From the NCBI RefSeq assembly GCF_001889525.1, contig NZ_CP018192.1:1437493-1501492 (forward strand): DNA of 64,000 nucleotides, in the 5' to 3' direction. The stretch is from Granulibacter bethesdensis. Lineage in GTDB: Bacteria; Pseudomonadota; Alphaproteobacteria; Acetobacterales; Acetobacteraceae. Position 1 is the first letter of the stretch. Each line of letters begins with the position of its first letter. Position numbers and translations under genes: made by a program. The notes under the pieces were generated by a model. It saw only the letters and a program-made list of their open reading frames with translations. It was not told the DNA's origin and searched no databases. Below, piece after piece: positions 31,427 through 41,270 of this stretch.

Positions 31427-31918
31427 CTATCCTTCATCCAGCTCCAGCGCAGCCGAGAGGGCCCGCCAGGGCAGCGTCGCGCATTTGATCCGGGACGGGT
31501 ACTCATGCACTCCGCCCAAAGGTTGCAGGCGGTTCAGCGCCGCACGGCAAACCGGACACTCCAAATCGGGCACCTGCCCGCTCCGGACCAGAGCATGAAA
31601 GCCCTTCATCACATCGTGCGCCTGCGCACGATTTAAACCCCTCACCGTCTCTGCCATCAGATCAGCGGAGGCAATGCTGATCGCACAGCCTTTGGCTTCA
31701 AACCCGATAGCCTCAACGACCTCATTCCCATCATCCGGCGTTCCGGTGGCGATAAACACCGTCACCTGATCGCCGCAGAGCGGGTTATCGGCCTCCCTCG
31801 ACAGGGAGAAAACAGGCAGGCGCTGTCCGTGCAGGGGCTTTTTGCCATGACGCAGGATCAGGTCATGATAGAGATCTCTGACATTATCGTCAGCCATGCC
31901 AGCCTGCACTGCCGTCAT
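31427..31918 (-). CDS. sufU: SufU-type sulfur transfer protein
   Basis: SufU accepts sulfur from the cysteine desulfurase SufS and passes it to the SufBCD scaffold; it needs zinc. The 163-residue protein shows the expected ligands: Cys and Asp in NPLCGDQV, Cys in FEAKGCAISIASADLM and Cys in SRIKCATLPWRAL. An additional CPVC motif lies just before the last cysteine. The ATG at 31918 overlaps the sufS stop by four bases. Presence of SufU instead of SufE in this operon is typical of Gram-positives but also occurs in some alphaproteobacteria. Confidence 0.88.
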   Translation of the reverse strand: MTAVQAGMADDNVRDLYHDLILRHGKKPLHGQRLPVFSLSREADNPLCGDQVTVFIATGTPDDGNEVVEAIGFEAKGCAISIASADLMAETVRGLNRAQAHDVMKGFHALVRSGQVPDLECPVCRAALNRLQPLGGVHEYPSRIKCATLPWRALSAALELDEG

Positions 31919-33198
31919 GCCAGAAAATCCCTCACTTTCGTAAGAGTGTCGGCAAAGAAGTCGATTTCGTCCCGGGTATTGTATACTCCGAATGTCGCCC
32001 GGGCCGTCCCGGAGAGAGACAGGCGACGCATCAATGGCTCCGCGCAATGATGCCCGGCCCGCACCGCAATCCCCTGACGATCCAGCAGCGTCGCCACATC
32101 ATGCGGATGGCCATGATCGAGCACAAAACTGATCACACCACCACGATCAGCAGCCTGACCGATGATGCGCAGACCCTCTATGGCGTTGAGACGAACCAAT
32201 GCATGGCGGGTCAGAGCCTGCTCATGCTCTTCCAGTGCCTCGTAGCCGATCGCCTCCACATAAGCGATCGCGGCTTTCAGGCCGATTGCCTCGATAATGG
32301 CGGGCGTACCGGCCTCGAATTTATGCGGTACATGCGCCCAGGTGGAGTGCTCGAACGTGACTGATCCGATCATGTCTCCACCGCCCATGAAAGGCGGCAT
32401 GGCTTCCAGTAATTCACGTTTCGCCCAGAGTACACCGATCCCGGTCGGGCCGTAGAGCTTGTGGCCGGTAAAAACGTAGAAATCCGCATCCAGCGCCGTC
32501 ACATCCACCCGGCGATGTACCACAGCCTGCGATCCATCCAGCAGAACTTTCGCACCGTGCTTATGTGCGAGGGCAATCACCTCTGCCACCGGCACATAGG
32601 TTCCCAGCACGTTCGACATATGCGTGATCGCGACAAGGCCGACCTTCCCGTCTGACAGCAGATGCGTAAAAGCCGCCATATCAAGCTCGCCAGCATCAGT
32701 CACCGGAGCAATACGCAGTTCGACACCCGTCTCATCCCGCAGCATCTGCCACGGCACGATATTGGCGTGATGCTCCATTTCGGAAATCAGCACAGCACGA
32801 CGGTCACTTTTCGCAAGGATACCCCGCCCGTAGCTGTGAGCGACGAGGTTGATTGCTTCCGTGCTGTTCCGGGTAAAAACGATCTCCTCCCGCGCTGACG
32901 CACCCAGTAAACGGGCCACCGCATCACGGGTTGATTCGTATTCTTCCGTCGTCCGCTCGCTCAGCCAGTGCAGGCCGCGATGAACATTGGCGTATTGCGT
33001 ACGCATCGCCTCGCTCATCGCCTCGATCACGCTGACCGGCTTCTGGGCCGAGGCACCGCTATCCAGAAACACCAGATTCTTGCCACGGATCGTCTGCGAC
33101 AGGATGGGGAAATCCTGCCTGATCCGGGCCACATCGAAACCGGCCGGGCTGTGTTGCGTCTCCCGCAGCGCGATCTCCCTGTCGACGGTCGTATTCAT
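31915..33198 (-). CDS. sufS: Cysteine desulfurase SufS
   Basis: SufS is a PLP enzyme that releases sulfur from cysteine as an enzyme-bound persulfide. The 427-residue protein carries the PLP lysine in VFTGHKLYGPTGIGVLW and the active-site cysteine in VRAGHHCAEPLM. Both mark it as a group II desulfurase rather than IscS. Its ATG overlaps the sufD stop by four bases, and its stop overlaps sufU. Confidence 0.96.
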   Translation of the reverse strand: MNTTVDREIALRETQHSPAGFDVARIRQDFPILSQTIRGKNLVFLDSGASAQKPVSVIEAMSEAMRTQYANVHRGLHWLSERTTEEYESTRDAVARLLGASAREEIVFTRNSTEAINLVAHSYGRGILAKSDRRAVLISEMEHHANIVPWQMLRDETGVELRIAPVTDAGELDMAAFTHLLSDGKVGLVAITHMSNVLGTYVPVAEVIALAHKHGAKVLLDGSQAVVHRRVDVTALDADFYVFTGHKLYGPTGIGVLWAKRELLEAMPPFMGGGDMIGSVTFEHSTWAHVPHKFEAGTPAIIEAIGLKAAIAYVEAIGYEALEEHEQALTRHALVRLNAIEGLRIIGQAADRGGVISFVLDHGHPHDVATLLDRQGIAVRAGHHCAEPLMRRLSLSGTARATFGVYNTRDEIDFFADTLTKVRDFLA

Positions 33199-34520
33199 GC
33201 GGTTTCCGACGCTTCTTCATGCGCCCACCATGCATTGATCGCACCGTCCAGAATGGCACGGGCCCCTTCATGGGACACGGTATCGATGGCTTCCGCCAGA
33301 AAAGCCCGCACAAGGATAGCGCGGGCCTGCACTTCCGGAACACCGCGGCTACGCAGGTAGAACATCTGATCCGCATCCAGTTCGCCGACCGTTGCACCAT
33401 GGCTGCATTTCACGTCATCCGCGAAAATTTCCAGCTCCGGCTTGGTGTCGATCTCGGCCTCGCCAGACAGCAACAGCGCGGCATTCATCTGATAGCCGTC
33501 CGTCTTCTGCGCCTCCCGCGTGACCTCGATCTTACCCTGAAACACGCCGCGGGAGCGTCCTGCCAGCACATTGCGAACGGCCTGCCGTGATGAACATCCC
33601 GGCGCGGTGTGGCGCACGATGCTGGTGATGTCCCCAACCTGGTGATCCCGCAATAACTGGGCGCCATGCACATGCACCGCTCCGCCCTCGCCATCGAGCC
33701 GGGCATGGAACTCGGCACGTGCCACCCGAGCACCCATATTCAGCACAAAGACCTCATATCGTCCCCGTGCCGCGACATCAGCGAAAACGGTAGCAATATG
33801 GAAAGCGTGCTGATCCTCGTTCTGCCAACGAATATGCTCCAGCACCGCATCCTCCGCCACGCTGATCTGTGTCACCGCATTATGCAGATAGGTGCCGTGA
33901 CCCTGGCAGATTTCCACCAGAGTCAGGCTCGCCCCACTGCCGAGACGGATCGTATGGCGCGGATGAAAATCCACTGCCTCCCCCGACATATCAGAAGCCA
34001 GATTGACCAGCACGATCGTGCCGGCAGCAATGCCGGAGGCAATGGTCAATACCATGCCATCTTCGGCCAGCATCGTATTGAGTGCCACCAGCGGCACACC
34101 ATCACTGCCAGTACGTTCGCCAAAAGTGGCAGAATGCCCGAAATGTTCCAGCTGAATCCCGTCTCTGCTTCCCTCCAGCAGACCGGGGTCAGACAGATCG
34201 GGACGAAAACGGCCATCCAGAAAAACCAGGCGGGGTGCACCCAGATCAGGCACATCACCGAGCTGACGGCTCCCAGATCCATCCGTTTGTGTCAGGGGTT
34301 CCCGGAAACGAATATCGGCCAGCGGGCGCAGGGACGTATACTTCCACGCCTCCACACGCTGGGTAGGAAGGCCCGTCCGATCGAATACCTGGGCAGCCTC
34401 AGCCCGAACAGCCCCATCTCCGGGCATACGATCGCGCAATCCCTGAAACCGGGAGAGAAACGACACACCCAGCGTTTGCAGGGGCTGAAGAGCGACAGCA
34501 GGCGGCTGAACGGCGTTCAT
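33195..34520 (-). CDS. sufD: Fe-S cluster assembly protein SufD
   Basis: SufD pairs with SufB and the ATPase SufC in the cluster-building scaffold. The 441-residue product has the right-handed beta-helix region and the C-terminal family motif FADDVKCSHGATVGELDADQMFYLRSRG, in which the conserved histidine is present. The N-terminal part is variable, as usual. Four-base overlaps link it to sufC upstream and sufS downstream. Confidence 0.94.
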   Translation of the reverse strand: MNAVQPPAVALQPLQTLGVSFLSRFQGLRDRMPGDGAVRAEAAQVFDRTGLPTQRVEAWKYTSLRPLADIRFREPLTQTDGSGSRQLGDVPDLGAPRLVFLDGRFRPDLSDPGLLEGSRDGIQLEHFGHSATFGERTGSDGVPLVALNTMLAEDGMVLTIASGIAAGTIVLVNLASDMSGEAVDFHPRHTIRLGSGASLTLVEICQGHGTYLHNAVTQISVAEDAVLEHIRWQNEDQHAFHIATVFADVAARGRYEVFVLNMGARVARAEFHARLDGEGGAVHVHGAQLLRDHQVGDITSIVRHTAPGCSSRQAVRNVLAGRSRGVFQGKIEVTREAQKTDGYQMNAALLLSGEAEIDTKPELEIFADDVKCSHGATVGELDADQMFYLRSRGVPEVQARAILVRAFLAEAIDTVSHEGARAILDGAINAWWAHEEASETA

Positions 34521-35266
34521 GCGGCCTCCTTGATCACTGCGGCATATCCATCGCGCTCCAGTTGGCGCGCCAGTTCAGGGCCGCCGGAGCGGATGACCCG
34601 GCCCCCGAACAGCACATGCACATGATCAGGTACGATATGATCAAGCAGACGCTGATGATGAGTGATGATCAGCGCGGAAAAATTCGGCCCCCGCAGCGCA
34701 TTCACGCCATCGCCAACGATTTTCAGGGCGTCAATGTCCAGCCCGCTATCCGTCTCGTCAAGAATGGCAAGGCGCGGACGCAGGATAGACATCTGCAACA
34801 CTTCATTGCGCTTTTTCTCACCGCCGGAGAAACCGACATTGACGTTCCGCTTCAGCATGTCATCCGGCATTGACAGACGCTTTGCCTCGGCACGGGCGAG
34901 TTTCAGAAAGGCGGAGGCATCCAGCTCCTCCTCTCCGCGTGCACGTCGCACCGCATTCAGCGCGGTACGCAGAAAGTTCATATTGTTGACGCCGGGCAAC
35001 TCGATTGGCGACTGGAAAGCAAGGAACACACCAGCAGCGGCCCGTTCCTCCGGCTCCATCTCCAGCAGTTCACGCCCCTCGAACAGGGCGGAACCGCCCG
35101 TCACTTCATATCCTTCATGCCCGGCCAGAACATAGGACAAGGTGCTTTTACCGGAACCATTTGGACCCATGATTGCATGGATCTCACCTTGCGGCACTTG
35201 CAGGTCGATGCCCTTGAGGATCGGTTTGTCCTCGATTTTCGCTTGCAGATTTTCGATCTTGAGCAT
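34517..35266 (-). CDS. sufC: Fe-S cluster assembly ATPase SufC
   Basis: SufC is the ABC-type ATPase that drives conformational change in the SufBCD complex. The 249-residue protein has Walker A (GPNGSGKSTLSYVLAG), the ABC signature (SGGEKKRNEVLQM) and Walker B (LAILDETDSGLDIDALK). The length and the EKKRNE signature are specific to SufC. It starts four bases after sufB. Confidence 0.97.
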   Translation of the reverse strand: MLKIENLQAKIEDKPILKGIDLQVPQGEIHAIMGPNGSGKSTLSYVLAGHEGYEVTGGSALFEGRELLEMEPEERAAAGVFLAFQSPIELPGVNNMNFLRTALNAVRRARGEEELDASAFLKLARAEAKRLSMPDDMLKRNVNVGFSGGEKKRNEVLQMSILRPRLAILDETDSGLDIDALKIVGDGVNALRGPNFSALIITHHQRLLDHIVPDHVHVLFGGRVIRSGGPELARQLERDGYAAVIKEAA

Positions 35267-35270
35267 CGTT

Positions 35271-36767
35271 TTAACCCACCGAACCTTCCAGACTGATGGC
35301 CAGGAGTTTCTGTGCCTCCACAGCGAACTCCATCGGCAATTCCTTCAAAACTTCCTTGCAGAAGCCATTGACGATCAGATTGACCGCATCTTCTTCCGAC
35401 AGGCCCCGGCTGCGGCAGTAGAACAGCTGATCATCCGCGATTTTGGATGTCGTGGCTTCATGCTCGATCTTTGCCGTCGGATTGCGGCTTTCGATATACG
35501 GCACTGTATGCGCACCGCAGAGATCGCCGATCAGCAGGCTGTCGCACTGGGTGAAATTACGCGCGTTCTGCGCTTTCGGCATCATCTTCACCAGGCCGCG
35601 ATAGGTATTGTTCGAGTGCCCTGCGCTGATGCCTTTCGACACGATTGTGCTGGTCGTGTTAGGGCCGATATGGATCATTTTGGTCCCGGTATCGGCCTGC
35701 TGACGATTGGTCGTAACAGCCACAGAGTAAAACTCACCGGTGCTTCCCTCACCCAGTAGCAGGCAGGATGGATATTTCCACGTAATGGCCGAACCGGTTT
35801 CAACCTGTGTCCAGCTAATCTTGCTGCGCGCACCACGGCAAGCACCGCGTTTGGTCACAAAGTTGTAGATACCGCCACGACCTTCGGCATCGCCCGGATA
35901 CCAGTTCTGCACGGTGCTGTATTTGATCTGCGCATCATCAAGGGCCACCAGCTCCACCACCGCGGCATGAAGCTGGTTCTCGTCACGCTGGGGTGCCGTG
36001 CAGCCCTCCAGATAGCTGACATAGGCCCCATCCTCCGCGATGATCAGCGTGCGCTCGAACTGACCGGTGTTTTTCGCATTGATGCGGAAATAGGTGGACA
36101 GCTCCATCGGGCAGCGCACCCCTTTCGGAATGTAAACAAAGCTGCCATCAGTAAACACAGCGCTGTTCAGAGCCGCATAGAAATTGTCGGAGGCCGGCAC
36201 CACGCTGCCCAGATACTGCTTCACCAGTTCCGGATGCTCCCGCACCGCTTCGCTGATTGAGCAGAAGATCACACCGACCTTGGCCAGACTTTCCCGGAAA
36301 GTAGTGGCAACTGACACGCTATCGAACACCGCATCCACCGCAATACCGGGGGATGCCGAGGCCGGCAGTGCCTCCGCCCCCTCAACACCGGCCAGAAGCG
36401 CCTGCTCTTTCAGCGGAATACCAAGTTTCTCATAGGTGCGCAGCAGCTCAGGATCCACCTCATCCAGAGTTTTGGGGCCGGGCTTTTTCTTCGGGGCAGC
36501 GTAGTAATGCAGATCCTGAAAATCTATCGGCGCATGTGCGATCCGCGCCCATTCCGGCATCTCCATCATCTTCCAGGCGGCAAACGCCTTGAGACGCCAT
36601 TCCAGAAGCCATTCCGGCTCTTCCTTGCGGCTGGAAATCAGGCGGATCGTATCCTCGGTCAGGCCCTTCGGGGCCATATCCATTTCGATCTCGGTTTCCC
36701 AGCCCCATTTATAGCCGGATTCCGTGACGGATTTGACGGTATCAAGGGTTTCAGCAACGGCTGGCAT
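35271..36767 (-). CDS. sufB: Fe-S cluster assembly protein SufB
   Basis: SufB is the central scaffold on which SUF assembles clusters. The 498-residue protein has typical segments: [58 protein letters not shown] and the C-terminal [25 protein letters not shown] lies six bases before the ATG at 36767. It is the first structural gene after the regulator, 12 bases away. Confidence 0.97.
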   Translation of the reverse strand: MPAVAETLDTVKSVTESGYKWGWETEIEMDMAPKGLTEDTIRLISSRKEEPEWLLEWRLKAFAAWKMMEMPEWARIAHAPIDFQDLHYYAAPKKKPGPKTLDEVDPELLRTYEKLGIPLKEQALLAGVEGAEALPASASPGIAVDAVFDSVSVATTFRESLAKVGVIFCSISEAVREHPELVKQYLGSVVPASDNFYAALNSAVFTDGSFVYIPKGVRCPMELSTYFRINAKNTGQFERTLIIAEDGAYVSYLEGCTAPQRDENQLHAAVVELVALDDAQIKYSTVQNWYPGDAEGRGGIYNFVTKRGACRGARSKISWTQVETGSAITWKYPSCLLLGEGSTGEFYSVAVTTNRQQADTGTKMIHIGPNTTSTIVSKGISAGHSNNTYRGLVKMMPKAQNARNFTQCDSLLIGDLCGAHTVPYIESRNPTAKIEHEATTSKIADDQLFYCRSRGLSEEDAVNLIVNGFCKEVLKELPMEFAVEAQKLLAISLEGSVG

Positions 36768-36779
36768 GGCAGGCTCCTG

Positions 36780-37310
36780 TCACTCCGCGACGGACAACAC
36801 GACATGCTCATGGCACGCCGGAGTCTTATAACCGCTTGAAGAGGATTGCGTAGGCTGGGATGGCAAAACGGTACCGATAGGGGCACCACCCATCGGCTGC
36901 CTTGCCATATCGGCAAGGCTGATGGAGGACAAAGCTGTCGCAATCGCGTGGTTCACCATATCCCATCGTCCCCGCATGGGGCAGAGGCAGGCGGCATCAC
37001 AATCCAACTGTGCACCTTCAACACAGGCGGTCAGGGCAATCGGTCCTTCCAAAACCCGGATTACATCGGCAATGGAAATCTGATCAAGGGAACGATTCAG
37101 ACGGTAGCCGCCATGCGCGCCCCGCTGTGACACCACCAATGTCCCCACTGATAAAGCCTTGAGCACCTTGGCCACGGTTGGTTCCGGAACACCGGTGGCA
37201 GCCGCAATACACGATGCCGTTTGTACCCGGTCTGATGCCTCACCGGATTCTGCGGCCAGACGCATCAGCACCACCACCGCATAATCTGTCAGTTTTGACA
37301 GCCTGAACAT
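36780..37310 (-). CDS. Rrf2-family regulator of the suf operon (IscR/SufR-like)
   Basis: This is a winged-helix transcription factor of the Rrf2 group, whose members sense Fe-S cluster status or iron. From the ATG at 37310 (MFRLSKLTDYAVVVLMRLA) it has 176 residues; GGTGGAG lies just upstream, and an ATG four codons earlier has no ribosome site. The recognition helix is around TGVPEPTVAKVLKAL. Four cysteines (ACVEGAQLDCDAACLCP, near residues 94-110) can hold an Fe-S cluster. It leads the suf operon and probably controls it, possibly through the palindrome at 37324-37344. The C-terminal 45 residues are an unusual Ser/Pro-rich tail. Confidence 0.9.
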   Translation of the reverse strand: MFRLSKLTDYAVVVLMRLAAESGEASDRVQTASCIAAATGVPEPTVAKVLKALSVGTLVVSQRGAHGGYRLNRSLDQISIADVIRVLEGPIALTACVEGAQLDCDAACLCPMRGRWDMVNHAIATALSSISLADMARQPMGGAPIGTVLPSQPTQSSSSGYKTPACHEHVVLSVAE

Positions 37311-37323
37311 CTGCTCCACCATA

Positions 37324-37344
37324 ACTGGACCAATTCAGTCCTGT
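37324..37344. promoter_or_regulatory. Candidate Rrf2/IscR-type operator upstream of the suf operon
   Basis: An inverted repeat, ACTGGAC-N7-GTCCTGT, with six of seven arm positions symmetric, lies about 14 bases before the chosen start codon of the Rrf2 gene. Its core GAC-CAATTC-AGTC has the same spacing and base types as the IscR type 1 consensus (GACTRWWWYAGTC) with one mismatch there; the outer bases fit less well. This suggests cluster-dependent autoregulation. Binding is inferred, not shown. Confidence 0.5.
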
Positions 37345-37364
37345 TTGGAGAAATGGGCCATACT

Positions 37365-37370
37365 TGTCAA
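37365..37370 (-). promoter_or_regulatory. Possible -35 element of the suf operon
   Basis: A perfect TTGACA on the minus strand lies about 55 bases before the Rrf2 gene start. The -10 expected 17 bases on (CAAACA) matches poorly, but it touches the palindrome at 37324-37344, the layout expected for a repressed promoter. Confidence 0.4.
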
Positions 37371-37443
37371 AAGATCAAGAGCAAAAAAATTAGGCTTTTA
37401 ATCCCATAGAAAAAATATTTTTAAGCCGGAATCATTTATTTTG

Positions 37444-37472
37444 TTGACATCACTCCAAAAGAGTTTTTTTAC
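37444..37472 (+). promoter_or_regulatory. Possible promoter of the pilus operon
   Basis: A perfect -35 box TTGACA at 37444-37449 is followed, after 17 bases, by TTTTAC, a weak -10. It lies about 40 bases before the first pilin start in an AT-rich stretch. Confidence 0.4.
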
Positions 37473-37510
37473 GTGCAAAAATCTCTTTATTGCAACGCAG
37501 AATTTTTGCA

Positions 37511-38041
37511 ATGGTTCAAGAAATGATCTTCAAAATTTTCAGCTCCAGTAAAAATATCAAAATAGTGTCCATTATTCTGGTTGGAGCGATTGGCTCTCTG
37601 ATTCCTCTCAAGTCAATCGATGCTGCAACCAGTACGACGACTTTTCAGGTTACTGCAACTGTACAAGCCTCATGTGTCATTCAGGCTGCAAATCTTTCAT
37701 TTGGTAACTATAGTGGTTCGCAAACTGATGCGACATCTACGATCCAGGTAACATGTACGAATTCGACACCTTATAATGTCGGACTAAGTGCTGGCACGGG
37801 TTCTGGCGCAACGGTATCAAACCGTAAGATGACCCTGAACGGAACTTCAGTACTTCCTTATGCTCTATATTCAGACTCGTCACGCAGCACAAATTGGGGC
37901 AACACCCCCAATCAGGATACAGTCAGTGGAACAGGTAATGGTTCAGCACAGAGCCTGACCGTCTATGGCCGTATTCAATCAGGGAATTATCCTAGTCCCG
38001 GGTCCTATGCAGATACAATCACGGCAACTGTTAATTTCTAA
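37511..38041 (+). CDS. Spore coat U domain pilin (CsuA/B-like major subunit)
   Basis: This secreted subunit belongs to the SCPU family that forms archaic chaperone-usher pili. From the ATG at 37511 it has 176 residues; the ATG at 37523 and a TTG at 37490 are alternatives. A signal peptide ends near SIDAATS. The mature part has the disulphide cysteine pair (SCVIQ and VTCTN), the FGNYSG segment and the C-terminal strand ending YADTITATVNF. It is rich in Ser, Thr, Gly and Asn. It is the first gene of a four-gene, AT-rich pilus operon. Confidence 0.87.
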   Translation: MVQEMIFKIFSSSKNIKIVSIILVGAIGSLIPLKSIDAATSTTTFQVTATVQASCVIQAANLSFGNYSGSQTDATSTIQVTCTNSTPYNVGLSAGTGSGATVSNRKMTLNGTSVLPYALYSDSSRSTNWGNTPNQDTVSGTGNGSAQSLTVYGRIQSGNYPSPGSYADTITATVNF

Positions 38042-38124
38042 AAAAGATTATTTTTCTTAGGAAGAATTCTCCGGCATTTATAGTAATTTTCTGCTTTAAT
38101 ATTGTCAAAATACCCGAGATATTC

Positions 38125-38844
38125 ATGCTGATATTTAATTTTAACCGATGGGCTGCTGCCTTTCGAATATTCCTGGCTTTATTGTGTCTATTGATAGGCA
38201 GCAGTAAAATTTATGCACAGGGAATCAGCATTACGCCTGTCAGCATATCATTAGCCTCAGGGCAAATGACATCCTTCGTGACATTAACGAATTCAGGAGA
38301 TGCGGACTTGTCATTTCAAGTCCGTAGCTTTGAGTGGAGTTCGTCTCCAGAAGACCCCTATAATCTTACACCGACAGATCAACTTTTGGTCAGTCCACCA
38401 CTCGGCACCATTGCGCCGCATGAGAGTCAGACAATACGTATTGTGTTACGCCGGGCAGCAACCACCAGTGAAAGCAGTTATCGGATTCTGATTGACCAAA
38501 TCCCTGCCCCAGGAACAATCGGTACAGTCAATGTCGCTATACGTCTGTCTATCCCACTGTTTGCAGCCCCACCATCACCCGTCAGCCCACATCTGAAATG
38601 GTCCATTGAACGATCAACTGCAGGAACTTTTCTCACTGCTCTTAATACAGGAGAGAAACATCTGAAAATTTATGATGTTTCTCTGTCCAATGGTCACAAA
38701 AATACAAAAATTAAAGTGGAGATATCCCCTTACATTCTTCCACACACAATACAAAAATGGAAAATACCCGATAATATTGAAAATTCTGAACAAATAATTA
38801 TTTCAGGAAAATCAAATGAAGGAGATTTCAAAGAAAAAATATAA
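38125..38844 (+). CDS. Periplasmic pilus chaperone (CsuC/PapD-like)
   Basis: This chaperone folds pilin subunits by donating a beta strand and delivers them to the usher. The 239-residue protein has a signal peptide to about residue 32 (SSKIYAQ), then the first Ig-like domain with ITPVSISLASGQMTSFVTLTN and the subunit-binding strand QTIRIVLRRA. The second domain is in the last 90 residues. Codon use is AT-rich, like the rest of the operon. It lies 83 bases after the first pilin and 25 bases before the usher. Confidence 0.86.
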   Translation: MLIFNFNRWAAAFRIFLALLCLLIGSSKIYAQGISITPVSISLASGQMTSFVTLTNSGDADLSFQVRSFEWSSSPEDPYNLTPTDQLLVSPPLGTIAPHESQTIRIVLRRAATTSESSYRILIDQIPAPGTIGTVNVAIRLSIPLFAAPPSPVSPHLKWSIERSTAGTFLTALNTGEKHLKIYDVSLSNGHKNTKIKVEISPYILPHTIQKWKIPDNIENSEQIIISGKSNEGDFKEKI

Positions 38845-38869
38845 TTATTTATGTATTTAGGCGATCGAA

Positions 38870-41266
38870 ATGATTTTGTTTCGTTTTATTTTATCATTTT
38901 TATTTTTTATATTTCCATTTAATACAACAGCATTTGCTGCAGATATAAAACTTCTACTGGATGTTATCATTAATGGAAATAAAATACAAAAAATTGGTGA
39001 GTTTGTAGAGAAAAATAATACATTATATGCTTCCGGCACGGAATTAACCGAATTGGGGCTCAAAATTCGCCCATCTTCTCAAACCAATGACCTGCTAGCA
39101 CTTAAAAATCTGGATGGAATAAAGTTCACGCTTAATCAATCTACACAGACCATCCATATCATCGCGGAAGAAAAAGCATTGCTTCCGGCCTTGCTGGCAG
39201 CATCTCCTAAAGCGCGATCCGATATGTATCAGGGAAGTACCGGTTTTAACCTGTCTTATGATATTCAGGGTTCTATAACGGGCAATGTTCCTTACGGAAC
39301 CGGATCATTCACCGCGCGGGCGTTCTCACATTACAGTCTCTTCTCATCATCTCAGACTGTTTACGCTGGCGTAGGACCTGCAGGCGCAGGATCGGTTTCT
39401 GTTATCCGCCAAGACACCACCTATACTTATTCCAATCCGCAGACGTTAAGGCGATATCGTTTTGGTGATGTCATCGGTGGTAGTTTACTTTGGACACGCC
39501 CAATAAAGCTGGGAGGCATCCAAATCGCCACGGATTTCTCCATGCAACCTGAAAATCTGCCGTTTCCTGTTCCGTCGGTAGAAGGGTTGGCAAATGGCCC
39601 ATCAAGGATCAGCCTATTGATGAATGGGTTACCAATTTTCAATCAGCAGATTTCCAGTGGGCCTTTTGAGATTTCTCGCCTTCCGGTCATGACCGGTGCG
39701 TCAGAACTAACCAGCATTGTAACCGGTTTAAACGGCCAGCGGACGACGACCACGATACCTTTCTATGCGAGCCCGTTGCTGCTGAAAAAAAACCTGTCTT
39801 CTCTGTCAGCCGAAGCAGGGTTTCTCAGGCGTTATTGGGGAACACTGTATTCTGAGTATGATAATTTTGCGGGATCTGCGACCTACCGCTACGGTATTTC
39901 CTCACGCCTGACATTAGAAGGGCATGTGGAAGCATCTCAAAAAGTGATCGAGACAGGCATTGGCACTGATTGGAACTGTTTTAACCTTGGTATCGTCAGC
40001 ATGACAATGGCAGGCAGCAATGCTGGCGGTGGATCAGGCACACAGGAATCAATCGGATTTCAAAGAAATGGACGGCACCTTAGTTTTGGATTCTCGGAGC
40101 TGATCAGCGATTCAAAGTTCCGCGATCTGGCCCGTCTGACGGGCAGCCCAGTCCCCAAAAAACAGTTGAACGCCTATATCGGATACTCATTTCAAAGATT
40201 AGGTTCAATTAATTTTAGTTATAATCAAACCAGTCTCTACAGCATGCCGATTTCCTTAAGCTATTATGTGCCGCCAGGAACTTTCAATACCAGCAACATG
40301 CCGATACCTGGAACCACGATAACAACCGCTGATAGTGGATTGGTTACGTTACAACCAGCACAAAAGACCGAGATTTTGTCGATCAACTATTCTTTACAGG
40401 TCGGTAAGGTTTCCCTGTATGCAACAGCCTTCAACGCGATATCGGGCGGAGGGGGATATGGAGCTTTCTTTGGCATGAGCATTCCTCTGGGAAATCGATC
40501 ATCAGCTTCAGTAAACAGCGGAGCAGGCCAAACAAGACCTTATCAGCAGCTTCAGGTTAACCAGACGGCCAATGTGCCAGGAGATTTTGGCTACCAGTTG
40601 AACATCTCTCATGGCAACCAGAATATCCAAACCGGCACAGTAAATTATAAATCCAGGATTGGGACAATCTACGGAGGCATAGATCATATTGGGGCAACCA
40701 CAACTTATCGCGGGGAAATACAAGGTGCCATTTCTTATATAAATGGCGGATTTTTCCTTTCAAATCAAATATTTGATAGCTTTGCAGTTGTGGATACAAA
40801 TGGGCTCCCCCATATACATGTCTACAGCAACAATCGACCGATGGGACAAACAGACAGCAATGGCCTGTTGCTACTGCCTGACTTGAACTCCTTTACCGAC
40901 AATAAAATTTCCATTGATCCCGGCGACGTGCCTCTCGACGCAGATCTTGCGAGCATCGATTATACAGTAAAGCCGATGGATCATACTGGCGTGGTGATAC
41001 CATTCCGCATAAAAACAACCATGTCAGCACTCATCCACTTTGTGACCCCAAATGGCGTGCCTTTATCATTGGGAAGCTCAGTACAGCTCACGCCCCCCTC
41101 GCCTATTGGCTATGATGGGAGCGCCTATTTGACGGGGCTAAAACCTGGAAACAACAGGGTCAAAATTCTGCTTTCAAATGGCCAAAAGTGCTACGCTTCC
41201 TTTAATTATGCTTTTTTACCTGCTACTATTCCCACGATTGGTCCTATCCCGTGCATACAACAGTGA
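38870..41266 (+). CDS. Outer membrane usher of the archaic chaperone-usher family (CsuD-like)
   Basis: The usher is the outer-membrane pore through which pilins are polymerised. The 798-residue protein has a signal peptide (to about residue 24, TAFAA), an N-terminal chaperone-binding domain, and a 24-strand barrel from about 120. FSMQPENLPFPVPSVEGLANGPSR-like sequence marks the start of the plug region. C-terminal domains contain NRPMGQTDSNGLLLLPDL, the usual usher signature. The length suits the archaic clade. The frame is intact over its full length. Confidence 0.9.
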   Translation: MILFRFILSFLFFIFPFNTTAFAADIKLLLDVIINGNKIQKIGEFVEKNNTLYASGTELTELGLKIRPSSQTNDLLALKNLDGIKFTLNQSTQTIHIIAEEKALLPALLAASPKARSDMYQGSTGFNLSYDIQGSITGNVPYGTGSFTARAFSHYSLFSSSQTVYAGVGPAGAGSVSVIRQDTTYTYSNPQTLRRYRFGDVIGGSLLWTRPIKLGGIQIATDFSMQPENLPFPVPSVEGLANGPSRISLLMNGLPIFNQQISSGPFEISRLPVMTGASELTSIVTGLNGQRTTTTIPFYASPLLLKKNLSSLSAEAGFLRRYWGTLYSEYDNFAGSATYRYGISSRLTLEGHVEASQKVIETGIGTDWNCFNLGIVSMTMAGSNAGGGSGTQESIGFQRNGRHLSFGFSELISDSKFRDLARLTGSPVPKKQLNAYIGYSFQRLGSINFSYNQTSLYSMPISLSYYVPPGTFNTSNMPIPGTTITTADSGLVTLQPAQKTEILSINYSLQVGKVSLYATAFNAISGGGGYGAFFGMSIPLGNRSSASVNSGAGQTRPYQQLQVNQTANVPGDFGYQLNISHGNQNIQTGTVNYKSRIGTIYGGIDHIGATTTYRGEIQGAISYINGGFFLSNQIFDSFAVVDTNGLPHIHVYSNNRPMGQTDSNGLLLLPDLNSFTDNKISIDPGDVPLDADLASIDYTVKPMDHTGVVIPFRIKTTMSALIHFVTPNGVPLSLGSSVQLTPPSPIGYDGSAYLTGLKPGNNRVKILLSNGQKCYASFNYAFLPATIPTIGPIPCIQQ

Positions 41267-41270
41267 TATC

